This document shows positions 1-5,035 of a stretch of 5,035 nt of DNA, in pieces (positions within the stretch are counted from its first letter, which is position 1; each line of letters begins with the position of its first letter). Source of the stretch: Gemmatimonadota bacterium. Lineage in GTDB: Bacteria > Gemmatimonadota > Gemmatimonadetes > Longimicrobiales > Gaopeijiaceae. A program made the position numbers and the translations under genes. The stretch covers positions 1 to 5,035 of the forward strand of contig SKVI01000399.1 in the NCBI GenBank assembly GCA_007129525.1. The letters run 5' to 3'. Under the pieces are notes generated by a model. The model made no database searches and had not been told where the DNA came from. It was given only the letters and a program-made list of their open reading frames with translations.

Positions 1-561
1 GAGGAGGTCCTCGGTGACCCCGTCGGCGAAGTATTCGTTCTCCTCGCCCCCGGCCAGGTTCGTGAGCGGGAGGACGGCGATGGAGTAGCCGGGCTCCGGG
101 GCACTGACAGGAACGCCCCCTTCCAGCGTCTCGGATGAATCGGACAGGAGTTGATGGCCCAGGACGCCGAGGGCGATGACGACCACCCCGCCGCCGGCAA
201 GGGCTGCCAACCGGGCGGGCCTGAGAGCCACGGGCGATGCGGACGTGGGATCGGCACCACCCCCGTCATCCCCCGGCTCAGGCTCCGCCGTGGGCCCAGG
301 GGCGTCGCCCTCCTCCTCCGCACCCGTACGCCGCACGCCCTCCGAAGTCAGGTCGAAGGACCACGCGAGCCCCACGGCCAGAGGAAAGCCCAGGATCAGA
401 AGGGCCACCACCATCCGGAAGGCCCACTCGGGCAGGAGGAGCGCCGGAAGGAGCAGCTCGGCTACCTGGGCCACCACGAAGGCGACGATCGCATACACGA
501 CGGCGGTCCGGATGACTCGCCGGCGCTTCAACTCCTGAAAGAGTCCTTGCTGCCCTTGCAT
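1..561 (-). CDS. Membrane-anchored TolB/FlgO-like protein, N-terminal part (3' end outside window)
   Basis: Reading from ATG at 561 down to base 1 gives 187 uninterrupted codons with no stop, so the gene continues beyond the window. The N-terminus (FQELKRRRVIRTAVVYAIVA, from residue 8) matches the short cytoplasmic start and first helix common in bacterial TolB/FlgO-like TPR proteins. Hydrophobic helices lie at about residues 19-38, 48-67 and 118-135. The first two are joined by LLPEWAF and followed by WSFDLTSEGVRR; an acidic, Pro/Gly-rich linker spans about 80-110. From residue 159 the sequence YSIAVLPLTNLAGGEENEYF then ADGVTEDLL is the signature opening of the FlgO/TolB-like domain, which in this family usually precedes TPR repeats. 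By topology that domain should lie across the membrane from the N-terminus. Its molecular role is unknown; sensing or protein scaffolding is a guess. An in-frame stop lies upstream at 613-615. No good Shine-Dalgarno precedes 561, so TTG at 606 or CTG at 597 cannot be excluded, but the family match favours 561. Confidence 0.85.
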   Translation of the reverse strand, partial: MQGQQGLFQELKRRRVIRTAVVYAIVAFVVAQVAELLLPALLLPEWAFRMVVALLILGFPLAVGLAWSFDLTSEGVRRTGAEEEGDAPGPTAEPEPGDDGGGADPTSASPVALRPARLAALAGGGVVVIALGVLGHQLLSDSSETLEGGVPVSAPEPGYSIAVLPLTNLAGGEENEYFADGVTEDLL

Positions 562-695
562 GCGGGCCGGGCCTGGGTGGAAGAGGAAAAGAGTCAGAAA
601 ATCCAAGCACCCTCACGATCGGATCGGCAAGGTAGACGGGCATATGACGGAGGGCAAGCGAGGGAGGGCGGTCCGAACTGACCGACCGACAGGCC

Positions 696-701
696 GTTAT
701 A
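696..701 (-). promoter_or_regulatory. Candidate extended -10 box for the TolB/FlgO-like gene
   Basis: On the minus strand the bases read TGC followed by TATAAC, which fits an extended -10 element (TGn plus 5 of 6 consensus bases). No convincing -35 hexamer lies upstream. It would start a transcript near 689 with a leader of about 128 nt before the ATG at 561. This is only a motif match in otherwise GC-rich DNA. Confidence 0.3.
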
Positions 702-719
702 GCAGACTGATCGGACGAC

Positions 720-750
720 GGGCCCCGGCGCGACGAACTCACCGGGGCCC
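720..750 (-). terminator. Hairpin downstream of the DUF4242 gene, possible terminator
   Basis: GGGCCCCGG (720-728) and CCGGGGCCC (742-750) form a perfect 9-bp GC-only stem around a 13-nt loop. It begins 37 nt past the stop of the minus-strand DUF4242 gene and lies before the candidate promoter of the next minus-strand gene, where a terminator or 3'-end-stabilising hairpin would sit. No run of T follows on either strand, so it is not a classical intrinsic terminator; a role as an RNA-processing or Rho-associated 3' end is possible. Confidence 0.5.
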
Positions 751-786
751 TTGTACGTCTGGCCCGATGCGACCCGGGCGGTTCAC

Positions 787-1050
787 TCATGGAGCAAGAT
801 CCATGGCCTCCACGATACGGGTGAACGGAAGGCCTGCCTCTTCGTTCACCTCGCGCACCACCTCGGGCGTCGATGCCTCGAACAGGCACATGCAGTGGGC
901 CTCGCCGGGAACGAAGGTGGAGCGAATGTACCGCACCTCCTTTCCGGCTTCCCGAAAGCGGCGAGCCGTCTCGATGGCCGCCTTCTGAGCTCCCGAAAGT
1001 CCGTCCAGATCGATTCCCGGGAGATCCCGGTCCACCATGTAGATGGTCAT
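787..1050 (-). CDS. DUF4242 family small protein (SCO4226-like)
   Basis: This is a complete 87-residue protein. It opens with TIYMVDRDLPGID, has the central VRYIRSTFVPGEAHCMCLFE (residues 39-58) and ends with NEEAGLPFTRIVEAMDL; these are the conserved blocks of DUF4242 proteins, small alpha/beta ferredoxin-like-fold proteins. The best-studied relative I recall, SCO4226 of Streptomyces coelicolor, binds nickel. Here His52, Cys53 and Cys55 form an HCMC motif that could bind metal, but that is inference. There is no signal peptide or membrane helix, so it should be cytoplasmic. The start at 1050 is chosen because AGGAGG lies 5 nt upstream (1056-1061) and the family alignment begins there. An in-frame ATG at 1092 would add 14 unconserved residues. 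It is transcribed divergently from the BTAD regulator and may be one of its targets. The physiological function is unknown. Confidence 0.88.
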   Translation of the reverse strand: MTIYMVDRDLPGIDLDGLSGAQKAAIETARRFREAGKEVRYIRSTFVPGEAHCMCLFEASTPEVVREVNEEAGLPFTRIVEAMDLAP

Positions 1051-1055
1051 GATGT

Positions 1056-1061
1056 CCTCCT
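1056..1061 (-). promoter_or_regulatory. Ribosome binding site that fixes the DUF4242 start
   Basis: AGGAGG on the minus strand, within GAGGAGGA, is 5 nt from the ATG at 1050. It is the strongest Shine-Dalgarno in the window and argues against the longer start at 1092. Confidence 0.85.
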
Positions 1062-1124
1062 CGAATGGGATGGATGCGTTGTGCGTCCCCATGACGCCGG
1101 ATAATCTTAGCAGGATGCCCTCAT

Positions 1125-1151
1125 CCCGCTCTCAACTCCTGAATGAGCGGG
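1125..1151. repeat. Inverted repeat CCCGCTC-N13-GAGCGGG, possible operator
   Basis: CCCGCTC (1125-1131) and GAGCGGG (1145-1151) are perfect 7-bp inverted arms separated by 13 bp, so arm centres are 20 bp apart, about two helical turns. That geometry suits a dimeric DNA-binding protein. It overlaps the candidate minus-strand -35 (1130-1135) and lies downstream of the candidate plus-strand -10, so binding here could block either promoter. In RNA it could also form a weak hairpin in the leader of the regulator. BTAD regulators of the AfsR/SARP group usually bind direct heptamer repeats, so the binding protein may be another one. GC-rich DNA also produces such arms by chance. Confidence 0.35.
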
Positions 1152-1175
1152 CTGTCGGCTGCTACCGTACCCATC

Positions 1176-2804
1176 ATGATCCGATTTCGTACCCTGGGTG
1201 GGATGGATCTCCGAAAGGAAGGCGAGACCCGGGTCGGTTCAGTGCTGGCCCAGCCGCGGCGCGTCGCCGTCCTGGTCTCGCTCGCATTATGTGGGGAACC
1301 AGGGTTCGTTCGTCGCGACACGCTCCTGGGTCGGATCTGGGCCGACGTCCCCGACGAACGGGGCAGACACTCCCTGAACCAGGTCGTCTACGGCCTCCGG
1401 AAGTCGCTTGGACGGGAGGTGATCCTGAGTCGTGGCGACGAGGAGCTGGGGATCGATCCGAACCGTTTGTGGTGCGACGCCGGTGCCTTCCTCGCAGCTC
1501 TGGCCGGGGGCAGAGATGAGGAGGCGCTGGGATTGTACCAGGGTGAGCTCCTGCCCGGCTTCCACCTGGAGGGCGCCCCCGTATTCCAGGAGTGGCTCGA
1601 GGGGCGACGAACCCGACTGCGGGACGAAGCCGCGGCCGCGGCGTGGAGGGTCTCGGAGGCCGCGGAGCGAACGGGACATTCAGCCACCGCCGTGTCGTGG
1701 GCCCGCCGCGCCGTGGACCTTTCCGGGCAGGACGAGCTGGCCCTTCGCCGACTGCTTCGGCTCCTCGGTTCAACGGGTGACAGAGCCGGCGCCGTCGAGG
1801 CCTACCATGCCTTCGCCCGACGCCTCGCCGCCGATCCGGGGGTGGAACCTTCTCCCGAGACCCGGGATCTCGCCGAGGCGATCCGGGGATCCGTGCCTTC
1901 CAGCCTGGGAGCAGGAGGGTCCGGGCGGATTTCAGGGGGACGAGTCGCGCCGCCCCCGCCGGCCACGCCTCTTGTGGGCCGTGATCCGGAGCTCGACTGC
2001 CTGCGAGAGCGTTTGCAGGATCCCCAGTGCAGGCTGGTGACCATCACCGGCGCCGGGGGGATCGGAAAGACGCGGCTGGCCCAGGAGGTGGCGCTGGAGC
2101 TCGGCGACGCCTTCACCGACGGCGTCGCGTTCGCGGCTCTGGCGGGCGTCGAGGATCACGGAGAACTGCCGGGGGCTATGGCTCGCTCCCTGGGCCTCTC
2201 CTCGGGGGATGAGGATCCGGAAGAGGCGGTGACGAGGTATTTGACCTCGAAGCAGCTTCTCATGGTGCTGGACAACATGGAGCACCTGCCCGCGGCAGCT
2301 CCCTTCGTGTTGCGACTGATGGAAGGGGCCCCCGAGGTCACCGTTCTGACTACCTCCAGGGAACCCCTGCGCCTACAGGCGGAATGGGTGGTCCACCTGG
2401 ACGGGCTGGAGCTTCCGTCCGGATCGAGACGGGGCGCCGCTTTCTGGCCAATCCGTTCCGTGACGCGCCGGAACGCCACGGGAGCCTCCAGGCCATCTTC
2501 GACCGCTCGTGGGCCCTTCTGGACGAAGAACATGGGAGGGCCCTGGCGGCACTCTCCGTGTTCCGTGGCGGGTTCGACAGGGAAGCGGCCGCGTCCGTGG
2601 CGGGGGCATCGGTGCCGACGCTGGACCAGCTCCTTGGCAAATCCCTTCTGCGCCGGTCCGCCGAGTCCCGCTACGAGCTTCTGGAAGTGGTTCGCGAGTT
2701 CGCCGGGGAAAGGCTCCGGGAAACGCCGGAGCTGGCCGAGGCGGCTCGGGAGCGACACGCGAGGCACTACGCTCGATTCCTGGCCCGTCTGGAGCCTGAG
2801 CTGA
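1176..2804 (+). CDS. AfsR/SARP-like BTAD regulator, N-terminal part of a broken gene
   Basis: From ATG 1176 the protein begins MIRFRTLGGMDLRKEG, the usual opening of BTAD regulators. Residues 1-95 form an OmpR-type winged helix (RRDTLLGRIW, SLNQVVYGLRKSLG). Residues 98-237 are the BTAD domain (CDAGAFLAAL, YQGELLPGFH, AYHAFARRLAADPGVEPSPE). An NB-ARC/AAA-type ATPase starts at about 265 (PLVGRDPEL), with Walker A GAGGIGKT at 292-299, Walker B LLMVLDN at 361-367 and a TTSREPLRL block at 392-400. Family resemblance ends at about residue 413 (base 2414). After that the frame is wrong: the remaining roughly 125 residues to the stop at 2804 are Arg/Pro/Trp-rich and resemble nothing, while the continuation lies in the frame of the next feature. 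The role would be a cytoplasmic transcription activator gated by nucleotide binding; the ligand is unknown. Neither start has a clear Shine-Dalgarno; an upstream ATG at 1143 lies in the inverted repeat and adds 11 unconserved residues. Confidence 0.85.
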   Translation: MIRFRTLGGMDLRKEGETRVGSVLAQPRRVAVLVSLALCGEPGFVRRDTLLGRIWADVPDERGRHSLNQVVYGLRKSLGREVILSRGDEELGIDPNRLWCDAGAFLAALAGGRDEEALGLYQGELLPGFHLEGAPVFQEWLEGRRTRLRDEAAAAAWRVSEAAERTGHSATAVSWARRAVDLSGQDELALRRLLRLLGSTGDRAGAVEAYHAFARRLAADPGVEPSPETRDLAEAIRGSVPSSLGAGGSGRISGGRVAPPPPATPLVGRDPELDCLRERLQDPQCRLVTITGAGGIGKTRLAQEVALELGDAFTDGVAFAALAGVEDHGELPGAMARSLGLSSGDEDPEEAVTRYLTSKQLLMVLDNMEHLPAAAPFVLRLMEGAPEVTVLTTSREPLRLQAEWVVHLDGLELPSGSRRGAAFWPIRSVTRRNATGASRPSSTARGPFWTKNMGGPWRHSPCSVAGSTGKRPRPWRGHRCRRWTSSLANPFCAGPPSPATSFWKWFASSPGKGSGKRRSWPRRLGSDTRGTTLDSWPVWSLS

Positions 2805-3925
2805 CGAGCCCGGACAAGGACGACGCTTTGTCACGCTGGGCACTCGAACTGGACAACGTGCGGGCGGCATGGAGGACGGCAGCCAGGCACGGCCTGCTCC
2901 CTGCTCTCCACGAGGCGACCGATCCCCTCTTCACACTGTACGACGGTCGCGGCTGGCATCGAGAGGCGGAATCGCTCTTCCGGGAGGCTCTGGCAGGCCT
3001 TGCGGACGGGACGACGCCCCCGGGTGGACGTGACGGTGGGGCTCTGGAGGTGCGGATCCTCCTTCTCGGGCGTCTCGGGGCCGTCCTTCAACGGCTGGGA
3101 CAGAAGAGCGAGGCCGAGACCGTTCTGCAACAGGCCCTGACGCTGACGGAAGAGGTGGAGAACGGCCGGGAAGGGGCGTTCCTGCTGGACCGACTCAGCC
3201 TGATCTCCTTCGGAAAGCAGGACTTTCCGGAGGCGGTGGCGCAGCAGGAACGAGCCCTGGCGTTGCGGCGCAAACTGGACGATCCAGTTCTGGCAGCCAC
3301 CTCATTGAACAATCTGGGAAGCCTCCACTTCGCCATGGGCCGATGGGACCGGGCCCACGCCTTCTGCACCCAGTGCCTCGAACTCCAGACGGAGTTGGGG
3401 GACCTGGCGGGACAGGTGATCTCGCTCCACAACCTGGGTCACATCGCCCTGGCCCGGGACGATGCCGACGAGGCCGAGCGATGCTTCCAGGCGGCGCTGG
3501 GCGTCGCACGAAGAGTCCGGCACAGCGTGCTGGCCGCCCGGGCCCTCCTCAGCCTGGGGACGCTGGCTGCCGCCCGCGGTCGTTTCCACGAGGCGGAGCG
3601 GTACTACCAACCGGCGCTCGCCCGGGCCATGCAGGTGGGTGCCGAGTCGCTGGCCCTGGACGCAATGCTGGGGATGGCGTCGGCGCGGGTCTCCCTGGGC
3701 GATCTGCGGGGTGGACTCGAGCTGGTCGCCGCCCTCTACGGGCACGAGGCGCTGGACCCGGGCTCCCGGATCTCGGCCGAGCGGCTTCTGGCCACCCTTC
3801 GCGCCAACCTCCCCGACGGGACGGTCGAAGGGGTGCTTCAGGGTGGATCGACCTTCCGACTCGAGGCGATCGCGGCCAGACTCGCCGATCCACTCCCCAT
3901 CAACGATCCTACGAGGTTGCAGTAG
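2384..3925 (+). CDS. C-terminal winged-helix and TPR part of the broken BTAD regulator
   Basis: This 513-codon frame carries the rest of the regulator. Its first 11 or so residues are out-of-frame shadow of the upstream half; recognisable protein starts at about residue 13 (base 2420) with RIETGRRFLANPFRDAPERH. Residues 29-115 are the winged helix that follows the ATPase core in AfsR/MalT-like proteins (SLQAIFDRSWALL, LSVFRGGFDREAAASVAGAS, LLGKSLLRR, YELLEVVREFAGERL). After a helical linker (about 120-215), five or six TPR units fill residues 223-455, for example LNNLGSLHFAMGRWDRAHAF at 308-327 and LHNLGHIALARDDADEAERC at 348-367. In this family the TPR block binds partner proteins or effectors. 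Codon use is clean up to the stop at 3925, so decay, if real, is recent. No Shine-Dalgarno at a useful distance precedes 2384, so independent translation is doubtful. The stop is 25 bp from the convergent peptidase stop. Confidence 0.82.
   Translation: MGGPPGRAGASVRIETGRRFLANPFRDAPERHGSLQAIFDRSWALLDEEHGRALAALSVFRGGFDREAAASVAGASVPTLDQLLGKSLLRRSAESRYELLEVVREFAGERLRETPELAEAARERHARHYARFLARLEPELTSPDKDDALSRWALELDNVRAAWRTAARHGLLPALHEATDPLFTLYDGRGWHREAESLFREALAGLADGTTPPGGRDGGALEVRILLLGRLGAVLQRLGQKSEAETVLQQALTLTEEVENGREGAFLLDRLSLISFGKQDFPEAVAQQERALALRRKLDDPVLAATSLNNLGSLHFAMGRWDRAHAFCTQCLELQTELGDLAGQVISLHNLGHIALARDDADEAERCFQAALGVARRVRHSVLAARALLSLGTLAAARGRFHEAERYYQPALARAMQVGAESLALDAMLGMASARVSLGDLRGGLELVAALYGHEALDPGSRISAERLLATLRANLPDGTVEGVLQGGSTFRLEAIAARLADPLPINDPTRLQ
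2406..2432 (+). other. Frame break and probable internal deletion in the BTAD regulator
   Basis: Up to about 2414-2417 the family sequence is in the frame of base 1176 (HLDGLELP). From about 2420 it is in the frame of base 2384 (RIETGRRFLAN). In intact relatives these two blocks are separated by roughly 60-90 residues that include an AVRLF-type helix and the LPLALELAA motif; neither is found in any frame here. I infer a deletion whose length leaves remainder 1 when divided by 3, since 1176-3925 is 2750 nt. No slippery heptamer is present, which speaks against programmed frameshifting. The whole span 1176-3925 is best treated as a pseudogene unless the reads show an assembly fault. Confidence 0.75.
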
Positions 3926-3950
3926 CGTGGGTGCCGTACCATCCCTGGAC

Positions 3951-4997
3951 TCAGCGCTCCTCTTCCCTCAGAAATCGGTCGAGGAAATCCACGTAAGCCT
4001 CCACCGCCGCAATCCGGTTGTCCCGCCTACGCAAGCCGTGCCCCTCGTCCTCGAAAACCAGGTACTCCACGTGGACGCCCGCCTCCCGGGCCGCCTCCAC
4101 GAGCCGGTCGTTCTGGTCGATGGGAACGCGCACGTCGTTGGCGCCGGCCGCCACGAAGAGGGGGCGGGAGATCCGGTCGGCGAAGAAGAGGGGTGAGACC
4201 CTGCGGAGCCGTTCAGCGTCTTCCTCTGGGTGGCCCATCTCGTCGTAGGCCGCGGGCAGGCGCGGAAGCCGCCATCCGCCGCCCGTGATGTTTCCGATGA
4301 CGTCGGAGAACCCCACGATGCTGATGGCCACGTCGAACACCTCGGGTTCGAAGGTCATGGCCGCCAGGGTCAGATACCCGCCGTAGGAGGCGCCCATGAC
4401 GCCGATCCGGTCCGGATCGAGCCACTCGATGGATTCGAGGAAGGCACGGGAGGCCACCACGTCCCCCAGGTCCGCCTCTCCATGCCGCCGGCGGTCCATC
4501 TCACGGAAGGTACGTCCGTAGCCCTTCGAGCCCCGGTTGTTGATGGCGTAGACCGCGTAGCCGTGGTTGACCAGGAACTGGATCACGGGGTTGTAGCCCT
4601 GCCGGCTCTGGACCCCGGGGCCCCCGTGGACCCATACCATGGCCGGGACGGGGGTCTCGGGAGCGGCCTGGTGCGGCCGATACAGGAGCCCGGGGATCTC
4701 CAGCCCGTCGTAGCTGTCGAAGCGGACCACTTCGCTCTCCACCAGGTGGGATTCCTGGACGGCGGGGTTGAGGGCGTCGGTGAGCTGCCGGGCCGTGCCC
4801 GCCTCCAGGTCCACCACGAAGAGGTCGGTGGGCCGGGTGTCTCGCTCCAGCTCCAGGGCCAGCGTCCGGCCGTCGGGGGAATGCGTCGTGACGTTCGCGT
4901 CGTAGGAGATCTCTGCCGGCATGAACCCGGCAGGCGCCTGCGCCGTGAGGAATCCCGCCGGCAGGAGCCCGACGAACACCAGCACCGCTCTCAGCAT
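3951..4997 (-). CDS. Secreted S9 family (prolyl oligopeptidase-type) serine peptidase lacking most of its beta-propeller
   Basis: The 348-residue protein begins with a signal peptide (MLRAVLVFVGLLPAGFLTAQA), so export to the periplasm or outside is likely. Residues 29-75 hold only one blade-like stretch of the WD40/PD40 type (SPDGRTLALELERDTRPTDL then FVVDLEAGTARQLT). The alpha/beta-hydrolase domain fills about 85-345: VWVHGGPG at 121-128, nucleophile Ser204 in GASYGG, Asp288 in GANDVR, and His320 in DEGHGL. The NNRGSKGYGRTF block at 153-164 is also typical of S9. Family members usually have some 600-700 residues because a seven- or eight-bladed propeller precedes the catalytic domain; here about 250-300 residues are missing in frame. 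It probably cleaves short peptides, or acts as a related esterase, with weaker size selection. ATG 4997 is chosen because AGAGGA lies 5 nt upstream (5003-5008); GTG at 5012 would add five residues (MQRTK) that also fit a signal peptide n-region. Confidence 0.88.
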   Translation of the reverse strand: MLRAVLVFVGLLPAGFLTAQAPAGFMPAEISYDANVTTHSPDGRTLALELERDTRPTDLFVVDLEAGTARQLTDALNPAVQESHLVESEVVRFDSYDGLEIPGLLYRPHQAAPETPVPAMVWVHGGPGVQSRQGYNPVIQFLVNHGYAVYAINNRGSKGYGRTFREMDRRRHGEADLGDVVASRAFLESIEWLDPDRIGVMGASYGGYLTLAAMTFEPEVFDVAISIVGFSDVIGNITGGGWRLPRLPAAYDEMGHPEEDAERLRRVSPLFFADRISRPLFVAAGANDVRVPIDQNDRLVEAAREAGVHVEYLVFEDEGHGLRRRDNRIAAVEAYVDFLDRFLREEER

Positions 4998-5002
4998 CTT
5001 CG

Positions 5003-5008
5003 TCCTCT
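5003..5008 (-). promoter_or_regulatory. Ribosome binding site supporting the peptidase start at 4997
   Basis: AGAGGA on the minus strand is 5 nt from ATG 4997. The alternative GTG at 5012 has no comparable purine-rich site in the 23 bases upstream of it, so the shorter form is preferred. Confidence 0.6.
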
Positions 5009-5035
5009 GCACCAGGGTTGGGGACCGAGGAGCCA

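Larger units (their letters stand above)
1051..1175. promoter_or_regulatory. Divergent promoter region between DUF4242 gene and BTAD regulator
   Basis: This region must carry the promoters of two divergent genes. On the plus strand GATAAT (1100-1105) is a good -10 candidate; TTGTGC (1079-1084), 15 bp upstream, is a weak -35. On the minus strand TTGAGA (1130-1135) matches 5 of 6 bases of a -35 box, but the nearest AT-rich hexamer, TAAGAT (1104-1109), is 20 bp away, wider than usual. The two candidate -10 elements overlap at 1104-1105, so the two directions would compete. A small inverted repeat GGATG-N4-CATCC (1113-1126) and the larger one at 1125-1151 lie in the same region. All assignments are motif-based. 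Confidence 0.4.

Noticed and set aside
151..681. Long open frames on the plus strand over the first 680 bases
   Set aside because: They are antisense shadows of the minus-strand membrane gene; their products are Arg/Pro/Gly-rich with no family likeness, while the minus frame gives a recognisable protein.
617..690. Short tandem repeats GATCGGATCGG (617-627) and ACCGACCGAC (681-690)
   Set aside because: Too short and too close to the base composition to mean more than local low complexity.
278..889. 203-codon open frame on the minus strand spanning two genes and the intergenic hairpin
   Set aside because: It overlaps the recognised membrane gene and the DUF4242 gene in another frame and its product is Arg/Pro/Ser-rich, as expected from GC-rich shadow coding.
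1143..1175. Upstream ATG at 1143 as regulator start
   Set aside because: It adds 11 residues not seen at the start of BTAD proteins, has no Shine-Dalgarno and lies within the inverted repeat.
2406..2432. Programmed -1 ribosomal frameshift joining the two regulator halves
   Set aside because: No X-XXY-YYZ slippery heptamer is present, and the linking protein segment is missing, which slippage would not explain.
2156..2767. Minus-strand open frames inside the regulator, including those at 1174-1773 and 2373-2870
   Set aside because: All lie opposite well-conserved regulator sequence and show no domain, start signal or membrane pattern of their own.
3926..3950. Bidirectional terminator between the convergent genes
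   Set aside because: The 25-bp gap has no stem longer than about 3 bp and no T or A run.

Overview
The window is GC-rich and gene-dense and has the character of bacterial chromosomal DNA. The protein families (a BTAD regulator fused to an NB-ARC-type ATPase and TPR tail, a three-helix membrane protein leading into a TolB/FlgO-like domain, a DUF4242 protein and a secreted S9 peptidase) are a combination I associate with Gemmatimonadota and related soil, marine or sponge lineages. That assignment is inference from family recall; nothing in the window names the organism.

Layout. (1) Bases 561 to 1, minus strand: the first 187 codons of a membrane-anchored TolB/FlgO-like protein, cut by the window edge. 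(2) Bases 562-786: an intergenic stretch with a perfect 9-bp hairpin and a candidate promoter for the first gene. (3) Bases 1050 to 787, minus strand: a complete DUF4242 protein of 87 residues. (4) Bases 1051-1175: a divergent promoter region containing a 7-bp inverted repeat. (5) Bases 1176-3925, plus strand: one large AfsR/SARP-like regulator (DNA-binding, BTAD, ATPase, TPR) broken into two overlapping reading frames at about 2410-2430. (6) Bases 4997 to 3951, minus strand, convergent with the regulator: a secreted prolyl-oligopeptidase-type S9 peptidase with an intact catalytic domain but almost no beta-propeller.

How the parts relate. The regulator is divergent from the DUF4242 gene, so the shared 125-bp region could hold sites through which it controls itself and that gene; this is inference from position. 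The break in the regulator is more than a single-base slip: the segment that normally joins the ATPase core to the following winged helix seems to be missing, so the gene is probably a pseudogene or carries an assembly error. The neighbouring peptidase also looks internally shortened, but in frame.

I see no mobile element, CRISPR array, tRNA or rRNA, and no clearly new system. The points most worth checking are the regulator break, the propeller-less peptidase and the inverted repeat in the divergent promoter.
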